A stretch of DNA of 14,961 nucleotides from an uncultured Allomuricauda sp. (GTDB lineage Bacteria > Bacteroidota > Bacteroidia > Flavobacteriales > Flavobacteriaceae): the NCBI GenBank assembly GCA_937911965.1, contig CALDPL010000161.1, positions 1 to 14,961 of the forward strand. The letters are read 5' to 3'. Positions 1 to 7,354 of the stretch are shown in pieces. The notes beneath the pieces are model-generated. The model searched no databases. It saw only the letters and a program-made list of their open reading frames with translations, and was not told the DNA's origin. The translations under genes and the position numbers were made by a program. Position 1 is the first letter of the stretch. Every line of letters begins with the position of its first letter.

Positions 1-120
1 GAACCCGCCGGGCGCCGTCGCCCCCCCCGTGTAGTAGCCGGTGATGTCGACCACCACATCAGCCGCCGCGGAGGTGTAGACGGTGATCCGCCCCAGGGCA
101 TCGACCGGGACAAGCTGGAC
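1..120 (-). CDS. Fragment of an actinobacterial-type secreted protein, foreign to the rest of the window
   Basis: The minus strand reads as one open frame of 40 residues running off the window start, with no start or stop inside. It contains the stretch VDALGRITVYTSAAAD followed by VVVDITGYYT. That beta-rich 'DVTGYYT'-like signature is common in large secreted or cell-wall proteins of Actinobacteria. Counted GC is 85 of 120 bases, against 22 of 60 in the next 60 bases, and codons end almost only in G or C. The open frame continues to about position 150 without a stop, but resemblance to the family ends near 120. The function of such domains is not established. The abrupt change in composition and phylogenetic style suggests an assembly chimera or a foreign insertion ending near 120-143. 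An 8-base C run (21-28) could carry a sequencing indel. Confidence 0.5.
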
Positions 121-143
121 TTTAGGCCCCTTTTTCGGGGCAG

Positions 144-169
144 TTGCAAAAATCCCATAGTTTTTACAA
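144..169. promoter_or_regulatory. Inverted repeat directly upstream of the TonB receptor start: candidate operator or mRNA hairpin
   Basis: TTGCAAAAA (144-152) and TTTTTACAA (161-169) form an inverted repeat matching at 8 of 9 positions around an 8-base spacer. It ends one base before the ATG at 171. Palindromes of about this size and AT content are typical of Fur/Zur-family operators. The same repeat could instead fold in the mRNA and cover the translation start. Which metal regulator, if any, binds it cannot be told from the sequence. Confidence 0.35.
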
Positions 170-170
170 A

Positions 171-2540
171 ATGATCAAATTCATACCGCTGGCATGGCTG
201 TTGCTCAGCCTCTGCCAGCAGGCATCCGCACAACAGGGATACCCCTTGCGGGGCATTGTTGTGGATGCAGCGACCCAAAGGCCCATAGTTGGGGCAAATA
301 TCATCAGTGGGACCCTGTATGCCGTTTCCTCGGAGCAAGGGGAATTCACAATTCCGAACATGCCCCGAGGTACCCATGAACTTGAGATAACCCATATTGG
401 GTACTCCAAGGAATACCTTACCGTAGTGGTCGTTGGCCCATTGGCCGATATAGTGATCTCCCTTAAAGGTACCGTCACCGATCTTGCGGAAGTGGAACTG
501 ATCGGGAAGACCCAACAGAGGCAGCTGCGTGAGCTGCCGAGTACAACAGTGCAGGTTTCCGGACAGTTCCTGGACCAAAACAGGGAAAATTCCCTGATGC
601 AGACCTTGGCAAAAATCCCAGGCGTGGGCACCATTTCCATCGGATCGGGGCAATCCAAGCCCCTGATTCGGGGATTGGGATTCAATAGGGTCATCGTGGT
701 CCAGAACGGCATCAAGCACGAGGCCCAGCAATGGGGCAGTGACCACAGCCTGGAAATCGACCAGTATGGAATCGATAAAGTCCGGATTATCAAAGGGCCC
801 GCCTCCTTGTTGTACGGTTCCGATGCGATCGCAGGGGTGGTGGACATCCCGCCCCCCGTAATTCCCATGCAGAACAGCTTTGAAGGGGAAGTAAACGTTT
901 TGGGGGAAACCAACAATGCCCTTTTTGGCCTCTCCTCGGGAATACGGGCGAGGAAGGAAAAGTGGTACTATAGGGGGCGATTGACCTTTCGGGACTACGG
1001 GGACTATAAAGTACCCACGGACCAGATCGAGTACCAAAGCTATAATATCGGGCTCCACAAAAACCGGCTGAGAAATACCGCGGGTATGGAAGGCAATGCC
1101 AGCTTCAGCCTGGGCTTTTTATCGGAACGCATAAAATCAGAGACCTTTATCGGAAACGTATATGCCAAGAACGGTTTTTTTGCCAATGCCCACGGACTGG
1201 AGTTCAGGACCTCCTCGATCGACTATGACCGCTATGACAGGGATGTGGACCTGCCCCACCATAAGGTCAACCATTTTAAAATCATCAACAACACCACCTT
1301 CCATCTTGGGGAACACACCCTAAAGCTCGACCTGGGGTACCAGAACAACCACAGGGAGGAACATTCCGAGCCCGTACCGCATGGATACATGCCCACACCC
1401 CCCGATAGCCGCGAAAGGATCTTCGATAAAAACACCTACTCCCTGAACCTTAGTGATCGTTTTCGGCCAAGTGCCGCCCACGATCTTGTTTTTGGCCTCA
1501 ATGCCGAATTCCAGGACAACAACATCGGGGGATGGGGATTTTTGATCCCGGAATACAAGCGTTTTACCTTGGGCGCCCTGGCCTATGGCCAATTTGAAAT
1601 AGGCGGGGGCCTGCATCTGATGGGCGGCATCCGTTACGACCTCGGCTTGGTGGACACCAAATCGTATTTCGATTGGTATCCTTCCCCCCAGAACAATGCC
1701 GACGGCACCATTTCCCACATCCACCGGCAACGCGCACAGGACAGGAACATGCAATTTGGAAGTTTCAGTGGTTCCATAGGCATGAGCCATTCCATGGGCA
1801 ACACCACCTACAAGATCAATCTGGGAAAAAGTTTCAGGATGCCCCTGGCCAGTGAATTGGCCTCGGACGGGGTGAACTACCATATGTACCGCTATGAACT
1901 GGGAAACATCGACCTGGACCCGGAACAATCCTATCAACTGGACCTGGAAGTTGACCATACCACCACAAAGTTCAACGTTGTGATAAGCCCCTTTATCAAC
2001 TTTTTTGAGAATTTCATTTACTTGAACCCCAGCCCGGTCTACTATCAGACCCTACAGATCTATGGGTACACCCAGGCCCGGGTCCTCCGTTTCGGGGGTG
2101 AAGTACAGGCCGGAGTCCAGCTTACGACGGCCCTGCGGTTGGAAGCCTCCGCGGAATACGTGCGTTCCAGACAGGAAAGTGGACCAAAAAAGGGGTTTAC
2201 GCTCCCGTTTGCCCCACCCCTATCCGGTTTGTTCTCGGTGAGCCATCGATCCAATGATTTCCTCATTTTCAAGCAACCCTTGATCCGGGCGGATCTTAAA
2301 TTGACCGCCTCCCAGAACCATATTGTCCCTCCCGAAGAAAAAACCCCCGGCTATCAGGTACTGGACTTATCGGCCCAGTGTGGGATTCCCCTTTTTAAAA
2401 GGGAGAGGGCCGCTGAACTGCGGATCAAGCTGAACAATGTGCTCGACACCGAATATTATGACCATACCAGTTATTACAGGTTGATCGATGTTCCCCAGGC
2501 CGGAAGGAACCTATCGGTTTCCCTGACCGTTCCTTTTTAA
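171..2540 (+). CDS. TonB-dependent outer-membrane receptor, possibly a ZnuD-like metal receptor
   Basis: This 789-residue protein should form a gated outer-membrane barrel that imports a ligand using TonB/ExbBD energy. I chose the ATG at 171 because a clean signal peptide follows (hydrophobic LAWLLLSL, then ASA before a cut near residue 20). The frame can also begin at TTG 144, which would bury that signal. After the signal come a carboxypeptidase-regulatory-like domain (about 24-105), a TonB-box-like stretch DLAEVELIG, and a plug (about 115-235). The plug contains WGSDHSLEID and IIKGPASLLYGSDAIAGVVD. The barrel ends in a terminal Phe (VSLTVPF), as outer-membrane proteins do. The SDH...ID...GPA.LLYGS pattern resembles plugs of ZnuD-type zinc receptors. 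A His-rich barrel stretch (about residues 358-410, with LPHHKVNH and NNHREEHSEPVPH) also fits metal binding, but the substrate is inferred. Two DUF4625 lipoprotein genes follow on the same strand, the first 47 bases on. The natural promoter may be lost at the upstream junction. Confidence 0.9.
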   Translation: MIKFIPLAWLLLSLCQQASAQQGYPLRGIVVDAATQRPIVGANIISGTLYAVSSEQGEFTIPNMPRGTHELEITHIGYSKEYLTVVVVGPLADIVISLKGTVTDLAEVELIGKTQQRQLRELPSTTVQVSGQFLDQNRENSLMQTLAKIPGVGTISIGSGQSKPLIRGLGFNRVIVVQNGIKHEAQQWGSDHSLEIDQYGIDKVRIIKGPASLLYGSDAIAGVVDIPPPVIPMQNSFEGEVNVLGETNNALFGLSSGIRARKEKWYYRGRLTFRDYGDYKVPTDQIEYQSYNIGLHKNRLRNTAGMEGNASFSLGFLSERIKSETFIGNVYAKNGFFANAHGLEFRTSSIDYDRYDRDVDLPHHKVNHFKIINNTTFHLGEHTLKLDLGYQNNHREEHSEPVPHGYMPTPPDSRERIFDKNTYSLNLSDRFRPSAAHDLVFGLNAEFQDNNIGGWGFLIPEYKRFTLGALAYGQFEIGGGLHLMGGIRYDLGLVDTKSYFDWYPSPQNNADGTISHIHRQRAQDRNMQFGSFSGSIGMSHSMGNTTYKINLGKSFRMPLASELASDGVNYHMYRYELGNIDLDPEQSYQLDLEVDHTTTKFNVVISPFINFFENFIYLNPSPVYYQTLQIYGYTQARVLRFGGEVQAGVQLTTALRLEASAEYVRSRQESGPKKGFTLPFAPPLSGLFSVSHRSNDFLIFKQPLIRADLKLTASQNHIVPPEEKTPGYQVLDLSAQCGIPLFKRERAAELRIKLNNVLDTEYYDHTSYYRLIDVPQAGRNLSVSLTVPF

Positions 2541-2587
2541 AGTTTAATAATAATCCAATAAAGTTTAACACCAAAAACAGAAGTACA

Positions 2588-3364
2588 ATGAAAACAAATC
2601 TCAAACCTTTGACAATTATTGCCTTTTTGGGAATCCTCCTGCATTCCTGTAGCAACGATGATGAAAATCCTGCATTGACCGCCCCCAAAATCTCCAATTT
2701 TGAATACGGTCAGGGCAGTGCCCACTCTGACGATCGAGTGGCCTATAGGGGCTCCGACATCCATTTGGAAGCCGAGATCCTGGCGGAGGCCACCGTAAGC
2801 AGTATTACCGTTTCCATCCATGCCCATGACCTCACTGCTGGGGAAGGAGAGGTCGAATGGGATTTTGAGCAGACCTATATTGATGCCGGTTATTTGGTCA
2901 TCAACCCGACCTTTCACGAGCATATCGATATCCCCTCGAACGTGGCCACGGGGGAATACCATATCGTGCTGACCGTGACCGATGCATCCGGGAACTCCAC
3001 GGAATCCGAAGGCCACCTGCAAATCTTGGCCCCCATATCATTAAGCGGGGTATCGATCAGTGAATCGGTGGTCCGTGGCAGTGATTTCCATACCGAATTC
3101 ACGATCAATGCCGTACATGGCATCCACCAAATAAATGTGGACATCCATGCCCATGGTCTTACCCCCGGGACCGGCGAGTTGGAATGGAATTTTGAAAACA
3201 ACTATTCCGAAGGATACCACGGTCAGACCGAAGTGGAGTTCCATGAGCATATAGATGTTCCCGACACGGCGCCTGCAGGGGAATACCATATTGTGTTTAC
3301 AGTGGAGGACGAAGAGGGAAATACCCTGGAATATGAATCCCACATCGACGTTTCGGCATCCTGA
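2588..3364 (+). CDS. His-rich lipoprotein with two tandem DUF4625 domains
   Basis: This 258-residue protein starts with a lipoprotein signal peptide whose lipobox is LLHS-C, so lipidation at Cys21 is expected. The next residues are SNDDE, an acidic patch like the Bacteroidota lipoprotein export signal, suggesting display on the cell surface. Two similar domains follow, about residues 33-147 and 150-258. Each has G-S-D-[IF]-H, then I-H-A-H, then F-H-E-H-I-D, then G-E-Y-H-I-V. The paired histidines are 59/168, 78/187, 80/189, 110/219, 112/221 and 125/234. DUF4625 has no established function. Its place just after a TonB receptor suggests a surface or periplasmic partner that binds the ligand. 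The conserved His set makes a metal ligand plausible, but this is inference. The gene lies 47 bases after the receptor with no terminator between, so co-transcription is likely. Confidence 0.85.
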   Translation: MKTNLKPLTIIAFLGILLHSCSNDDENPALTAPKISNFEYGQGSAHSDDRVAYRGSDIHLEAEILAEATVSSITVSIHAHDLTAGEGEVEWDFEQTYIDAGYLVINPTFHEHIDIPSNVATGEYHIVLTVTDASGNSTESEGHLQILAPISLSGVSISESVVRGSDFHTEFTINAVHGIHQINVDIHAHGLTPGTGELEWNFENNYSEGYHGQTEVEFHEHIDVPDTAPAGEYHIVFTVEDEEGNTLEYESHIDVSAS

Positions 3365-3392
3365 TCGACCTGGTCCGCCACAAAAAAAAACA

Positions 3393-3872
3393 ATGATGAA
3401 ATTGAGTTTAAGACCTTTGTTCCCCCTTCTTTTCCTAGGGCTTATGAATTCCTGCTCCACTGGGGACGATCATGCCATCGATACGGAAAAACCGATTGTT
3501 GACATTTCCTATGGACAGGGATTCCCCAAGGCCTGTGAACGTTTGGAAAGGGGAAAGACGTACACCTTCAGGGCACAGCTGTCGGACAATGATGCCTTGG
3601 CCTCATACAGCCTGGACATCCACCACAATTTTGACCACCATACGCATGACGACCAAGGGGCCCAATGCGAACTGGATGCCGTCAAGAGTGCCATCAATCC
3701 AATGATCCTAATGGAAAACCGACCCGTCGAAGGAGGGCCCCGTTCCTTTGAAATCGAGATTTCGGTGGCAATTCCCTTGGATGTGGACCCCGGGGACTAC
3801 CATTGTGCATTTTCGGTGACCGATCGCAATGGGTGGCAGGGCCGGACTTCGGTGGACATCAAGATCCATTGA
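3393..3872 (+). CDS. His-rich lipoprotein with a single DUF4625 domain
   Basis: This 159-residue protein begins at the ATG at 3393; a second ATG follows at 3396. The same frame is open further upstream inside the preceding gene, but a start there would bury the signal peptide. The signal ends in LMNS-C (Cys21) and is followed by STGDD, again an acidic export-signal-like patch. One DUF4625 domain covers about residues 32-159. It keeps the family pattern at D-I-H (His77) and G-D-Y-H (His137), and adds a dense cluster, HHNFDHHTHDD, at 77-87. Cys48 and Cys92 could form a disulfide. The start lies 28 bases after the previous stop, so the gene is very likely in the same transcript, which ends at the hairpin at 3895. 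Role in metal or other ligand capture with the receptor is inferred. It differs from its neighbour in having one domain and a stronger His cluster. Confidence 0.82.
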   Translation: MMKLSLRPLFPLLFLGLMNSCSTGDDHAIDTEKPIVDISYGQGFPKACERLERGKTYTFRAQLSDNDALASYSLDIHHNFDHHTHDDQGAQCELDAVKSAINPMILMENRPVEGGPRSFEIEISVAIPLDVDPGDYHCAFSVTDRNGWQGRTSVDIKIH

Positions 3873-3894
3873 GCATTCAACCCATCCAATATGA

Positions 3895-3928
3895 AAAGGG
3901 AGGCTTCCGCTATTGGAAACCTCCCTTT
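3895..3928. terminator. Bidirectional hairpin terminator between convergent operons
   Basis: AAAGGGAGG (3895-3903) pairs perfectly with CCTCCCTTT (3920-3928). After one C/A mismatch, TTCC (3905-3908) pairs with GGAA (3915-3918) around a six-base loop. It sits 22 bases after the second DUF4625 stop and 23 bases beyond the nrdA stop on the other strand. The stem ends in A/T pairs on both sides, so it can serve both transcripts. Confidence 0.8.
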
Positions 3929-3951
3929 CAACGTATAAAAGCACTTAAGAC

Positions 3952-5742
3952 TTATGCCTCACAGACCACACAGTCCTTCTTCTGCTTGAATTTTTGGGCC
4001 GCATTCATACTGTGTTGGTAATACAGGGATTTCAGTCCCAATTTCCACGCGGTCACATGGATCTTGTTGATGTCCTTGGTGGGCATGTCAGGGTGTACGA
4101 TGATGTTCACCGACTGTCCCTGATCGATATGGTTCTGCCTGTTGGCGGCCTGGTAGATGATATCCAACTGGTCCAGTTCCGAATAGGTCCTGAAAACATT
4201 CTTCTCCGCTTCGCTCAAAAAGTCCAGATGTTGCACCGAACCGTCCATGTCCCGAATGCTCCTCCACACCTCATTGGTGTTCTGTCCCTTCTCTTCCAAA
4301 AGGTCCATTAAGTACGGGTTTTTGATCGTCACCTTGATCTTGGCGATGTCCTTTACGTAACAATTGCTCCAAATGGGCTCTATCCCTTGGGATACCTGCC
4401 CCAGGATAAAGGCCGAGGAAGTGGTGGGCGCTATGGCGTTCAAAGTGGCGTTTCTGCGCCCGTGTCCCTTGAGCACCTCAGGTTCCCCAAAAAGCGCTGC
4501 CAATTCGGCGGAAGCCTTATAGGAACGTTCCTTCAAGGTCCTGAAAATCTCTGAGTTCAGGTTATAGGCCTCCTCACTGTTGAAGGCCAGGCGTTTGGAT
4601 TGGAGCAGGGAATGCCATCCCAATACCCCAAGGCCCAGGGCACGGTTCTCCTTGGCAAAGTTATAGGCCCTTTCCATAAAGAGAAAGGTCTGTCTGTCGT
4701 CCCGATCCTCGGAATCCCTATAGGCCTCCAACTTTTGGATGAACTCGGTGATCACCGCGTCCAGGAAGTACACCATGGTCTCTACGGCATCCGTGTCCTT
4801 CCATTTATCATAGTGCAAAAGGTTCACGCTCGACAACACACATACAAAGGACCAATTGTCGTTGGAAGGCAACATGATCTCGGTGCAGAGGTTGCTGGCG
4901 TGGATGCGGTGCCCCTTTTCCCGGTAAACATCGACCGCCCCATTGTTTGCATTGTCGGAGAAGAAGATATAGGGATACCCCATTTCTCCTCTGCGCTGCA
5001 ACACCTTGGCCCAGATGGTTCGTTTGTCCTCATCCCCGGCGATCATATCCTCCATCCAAGCATTGGTCACGGTCACCCCATGGGTCAATTGTTGAATGGG
5101 GTTCCCTTCAGTGCCTATTTCCAAAAATTCCTTGATATCCTTGTGCTCTATGGGCAGGTAAGGGGAAAAACGTCCACGACGCACCGACCCTTGGCTCACC
5201 ACATCCACCATGGACTCGAACAATTGCATGATATGAACCGCCCCGGAGGCCTGTCCATTGTTTTTGACCGGGGCCCCTCTATGCCTGATCTTTCCAAAAT
5301 AACCGGAAGTCCCCCCACCCAGTTTGGACATCATCCCCACCTCGGATTGGGTGAAGAGGATGTTCCCCATATCATCATCGATATGGGAGCCGAAACAGCT
5401 GATGGGAAGCCCCCTTCGCTTTCCAAAATTGGACCAGACCGGAGAGGCCAGGGAGAAAAAGCCCTCGGACATATACTTGTAGAACTTGTCCGCATAGCCC
5501 TCAATGCCCAAAATCGACTCCGCCCGATCTGCGATCTCACGGATCCGGCCCTCAGGGGTGGTCCCTTCGGTGAGGTAACCGGAAGCCAGGAACTTACGAC
5601 TGTGCTCGTTGAGCCACTCAAACCCTTGGTCGGGTTCCTTCTCCTTCATCTGGGCCAAGGCTTCTTTGCGGGCAATGACCAAATCCTGCGTATTGTCGAT
5701 TTTTTGTTCCGTCGGCTGTGGGGCTGTTGTGTTCTTCTCCAT
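3952..5742 (-). CDS. nrdA: Ribonucleoside-diphosphate reductase, catalytic alpha subunit lacking the ATP-cone
   Basis: This 596-residue protein reduces ribonucleoside diphosphates to deoxy forms in the cytoplasm, using a radical delivered by NrdB. Catalytic residues are visible by comparison with E. coli NrdA. Cys116 (in PISCFGS) and Cys301 (in FVCVLSS) form the redox pair. Asn284, Cys286 and Glu288 sit in the ASNLCTE motif. Tyr574-Tyr575 are the radical-transfer pair, and Cys591-Cys594 (CVVC) are the C-terminal shuttle. The N-terminal region is short and has no ATP-cone, which explains why the protein is shorter than the roughly 760-residue E. coli enzyme. The overall activity switch has moved to NrdB, as in the NrdAi/NrdBi group known from flavobacteria. 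The ATG lies two bases after the nrdB stop, so translation is probably coupled. Transcription ends toward the hairpin at 3895-3928. Confidence 0.97.
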   Translation of the reverse strand: MEKNTTAPQPTEQKIDNTQDLVIARKEALAQMKEKEPDQGFEWLNEHSRKFLASGYLTEGTTPEGRIREIADRAESILGIEGYADKFYKYMSEGFFSLASPVWSNFGKRRGLPISCFGSHIDDDMGNILFTQSEVGMMSKLGGGTSGYFGKIRHRGAPVKNNGQASGAVHIMQLFESMVDVVSQGSVRRGRFSPYLPIEHKDIKEFLEIGTEGNPIQQLTHGVTVTNAWMEDMIAGDEDKRTIWAKVLQRRGEMGYPYIFFSDNANNGAVDVYREKGHRIHASNLCTEIMLPSNDNWSFVCVLSSVNLLHYDKWKDTDAVETMVYFLDAVITEFIQKLEAYRDSEDRDDRQTFLFMERAYNFAKENRALGLGVLGWHSLLQSKRLAFNSEEAYNLNSEIFRTLKERSYKASAELAALFGEPEVLKGHGRRNATLNAIAPTTSSAFILGQVSQGIEPIWSNCYVKDIAKIKVTIKNPYLMDLLEEKGQNTNEVWRSIRDMDGSVQHLDFLSEAEKNVFRTYSELDQLDIIYQAANRQNHIDQGQSVNIIVHPDMPTKDINKIHVTAWKLGLKSLYYQHSMNAAQKFKQKKDCVVCEA

Positions 5743-5744
5743 AA

Positions 5745-7019
5745 TTAAAATAAATCGTCACTGGTTATACTTTGTGTTCTCTTGCTATAGTTGATGGACC
5801 TTTTTACAAAAAAGTCCCCGTGTTTGGTCCCTATGATCTCATCGTCGAACCATTCGGTTCGGGCCAAGAGCTTTTCGTCGACCTCGAATACCTTCCCGAT
5901 CCCGATGCTCTCCAGGGAATTGTTGAAGCGGTTCTTGATGAATTCGTTCACCACCGCCTTGGGCAGAAAGTCCAGTTCCCCCTCCTCAAAGATCCAATCC
6001 ACGATCTTGCTCTCGGAATCAAAGGCCTGCCGGCAGACCTCCTGGATCATGGCACTGTACTCCCGATCGAACCATTCCGGATGCTCCGCCTTGATGATCT
6101 TGATCAGATCGATTCCGAAGTCCCCATGGATCTGCTCCTCCTTGGAGGTGGCCTCCACCACATTGGAAATCCCCTTCAACATGTTTTTGTGCTTGTTGAA
6201 GGCCATGATGATCAAAAACTGGGAAAATAGGGACACGTGCTCTATGAAGAGGGAGAAGAGCAAAATGGATTCGGCGTATTCCCGATCGCTCTCACTCTTG
6301 GCGTTCTTCAGGGCGGTCTCCAGGTATTGTACCCGTTGCATGATCACCGGCTTCTTCTTGAGGTTTTCGAATTCCTGGTTCAATCCCAAAATCTCCAATA
6401 AATGGGAATAGGCATCGTGGTGCCTCACCTCACTTTCGGCAAAGGTGGCACCCACCGACCCGATTTCCGGCTTGGGCATACGGTGGTAGATGTCCCCCCA
6501 AAAACTCTTTACGGCCACCTCGATCTGGGAAATGGCCAACATGGTGTTCTTGATGGCGCTCTTTTCCACTTCCCCCAAACGGGATTTGAAATCCTGTACG
6601 TCGGAGGTGAAATTGAATTCGGTATGGATCCAATAGGAATGGCGGATCGCCGGCACGTATTCGTACAATTGGGGGTACTCGTAGGGCTTTAGGTTGATCC
6701 GTTTCTCGAAGATGTCCGATTGCCTCATCTGGGCCCGCTTGTTCCTGTAGATGATATAGGCCTTGGCCACGGCCTGGAACTCGGAATTCATCAATTCCGT
6801 CTCCACGACATCCTGCACTTCCTCCACGGTGGGAACATAGGCCCCGTCCTTGTTCTTTCGTTCCAATAAGGTGCCAAGCACCTGATCGGCAATGATTTGG
6901 GCATCCCGCATCTCCCCCTGTTCCACAGCCGTCATGGCCTTCAAAATTGCAGAGGTAATTTTGTGTAAATCAAATGTTTGCGTGCTAAAATCTCTTTTAG
7001 TAATGTGTAAAATATGCAT
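5745..7019 (-). CDS. nrdB: Ribonucleotide reductase beta subunit with an N-terminal ATP-cone (class Id-like)
   Basis: This 424-residue protein carries the metal site that starts the radical for NrdA. I chose the ATG at 7019 because the ATP-cone begins directly there (HITKRDFSTQTFDLHKI, about residues 3-95). An in-frame TTG at 7046 would add nine residues. The ferritin-like domain follows, with likely metal ligands Glu167, Glu197, His200, Glu260, Glu295 and His298 (EVRHH and EEQIH motifs). Tyr204 aligns with the E. coli radical Tyr122. An ATP-cone on NrdB, with none on NrdA, matches the flavobacterial enzymes studied in Leeuwenhoekiella blandensis, where dATP drives NrdB oligomerisation. Related enzymes, including that of Flavobacterium johnsoniae, are class Id with a dimanganese cofactor; the metal here is inferred. 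First gene of the operon, two bases before nrdA. I see no NrdR box upstream. Confidence 0.95.
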   Translation of the reverse strand: MHILHITKRDFSTQTFDLHKITSAILKAMTAVEQGEMRDAQIIADQVLGTLLERKNKDGAYVPTVEEVQDVVETELMNSEFQAVAKAYIIYRNKRAQMRQSDIFEKRINLKPYEYPQLYEYVPAIRHSYWIHTEFNFTSDVQDFKSRLGEVEKSAIKNTMLAISQIEVAVKSFWGDIYHRMPKPEIGSVGATFAESEVRHHDAYSHLLEILGLNQEFENLKKKPVIMQRVQYLETALKNAKSESDREYAESILLFSLFIEHVSLFSQFLIIMAFNKHKNMLKGISNVVEATSKEEQIHGDFGIDLIKIIKAEHPEWFDREYSAMIQEVCRQAFDSESKIVDWIFEEGELDFLPKAVVNEFIKNRFNNSLESIGIGKVFEVDEKLLARTEWFDDEIIGTKHGDFFVKRSINYSKRTQSITSDDLF

Positions 7020-7354
7020 GCGGAAAACTTTTTTGGAGTTGTACAAAATAGCTTGACTGTAAAATTCACATTTTCTTCACTTTGATTTCCGGTCGACCCC
7101 ATCAGGTTCTCAACACTTTTATCAACATTCCCATTTTTGGCCAAAAATTGGATCCCAAATTCGCTGCAAAAGGAGTGTTTATGGGCGTGGGGGCCCAAAT
7201 TGAAAAAAAGAAAAATTCTTGGGTGGAAGGCATCAAAACCCAAGGGCAAAATCGGCCCAAAAGAAGGGAGGGGATCCATATAAATCAAAAAGGTCCAAAG
7301 GGGAAGACCATGGCCTTTGAACAACTTTGGATCAATGGGAAAAAGGGACCCACA
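7020..7354. other. Gene-free stretch between dinB-like gene and nrdB
   Basis: I see no convincing gene in these 335 bases. Open frames on both strands here are continuations of frames shadowing the flanking genes. The stretch holds the terminator at 7203-7244. Near nrdB, on the minus strand, it holds an A/T-rich leader in which TATTTTG resembles the Bacteroidota -7 box TAnnTTTG with one spacer base missing, so the nrdB promoter is probable but not proven. The leader is long enough for a regulatory RNA, but I recognise none. Confidence 0.5.
7203..7244 (-). terminator. Rho-independent terminator of the DinB-family gene
   Basis: Read on the minus strand, a seven-base perfect stem (7238-7244 with 7218-7224, CTTGGGT against ACCCAAG) with a 13-base loop runs straight into a T-rich tract covering 7217 down to 7203. 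It is about 110 bases after the stop of the minus-strand gene at 7355, which it most likely terminates, shielding nrdB from read-through. Confidence 0.65.

Noticed and set aside
126..141. GCCCC-TTTTTC-GGGGC hairpin upstream of the receptor
   Set aside because: The stem is only five pairs with no T tract after it, and it lies at the suspected chimeric junction, so I do not call it a terminator.
144..170. TTG at 144 as receptor start
   Set aside because: It would add nine residues before a complete signal peptide that begins at the ATG at 171, and it lies inside the inverted repeat.
4600..5748. A 382-codon plus-strand frame opposite nrdA
   Set aside because: nrdA has every catalytic residue on the other strand. 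The plus-strand frame is an antisense shadow with no motifs.
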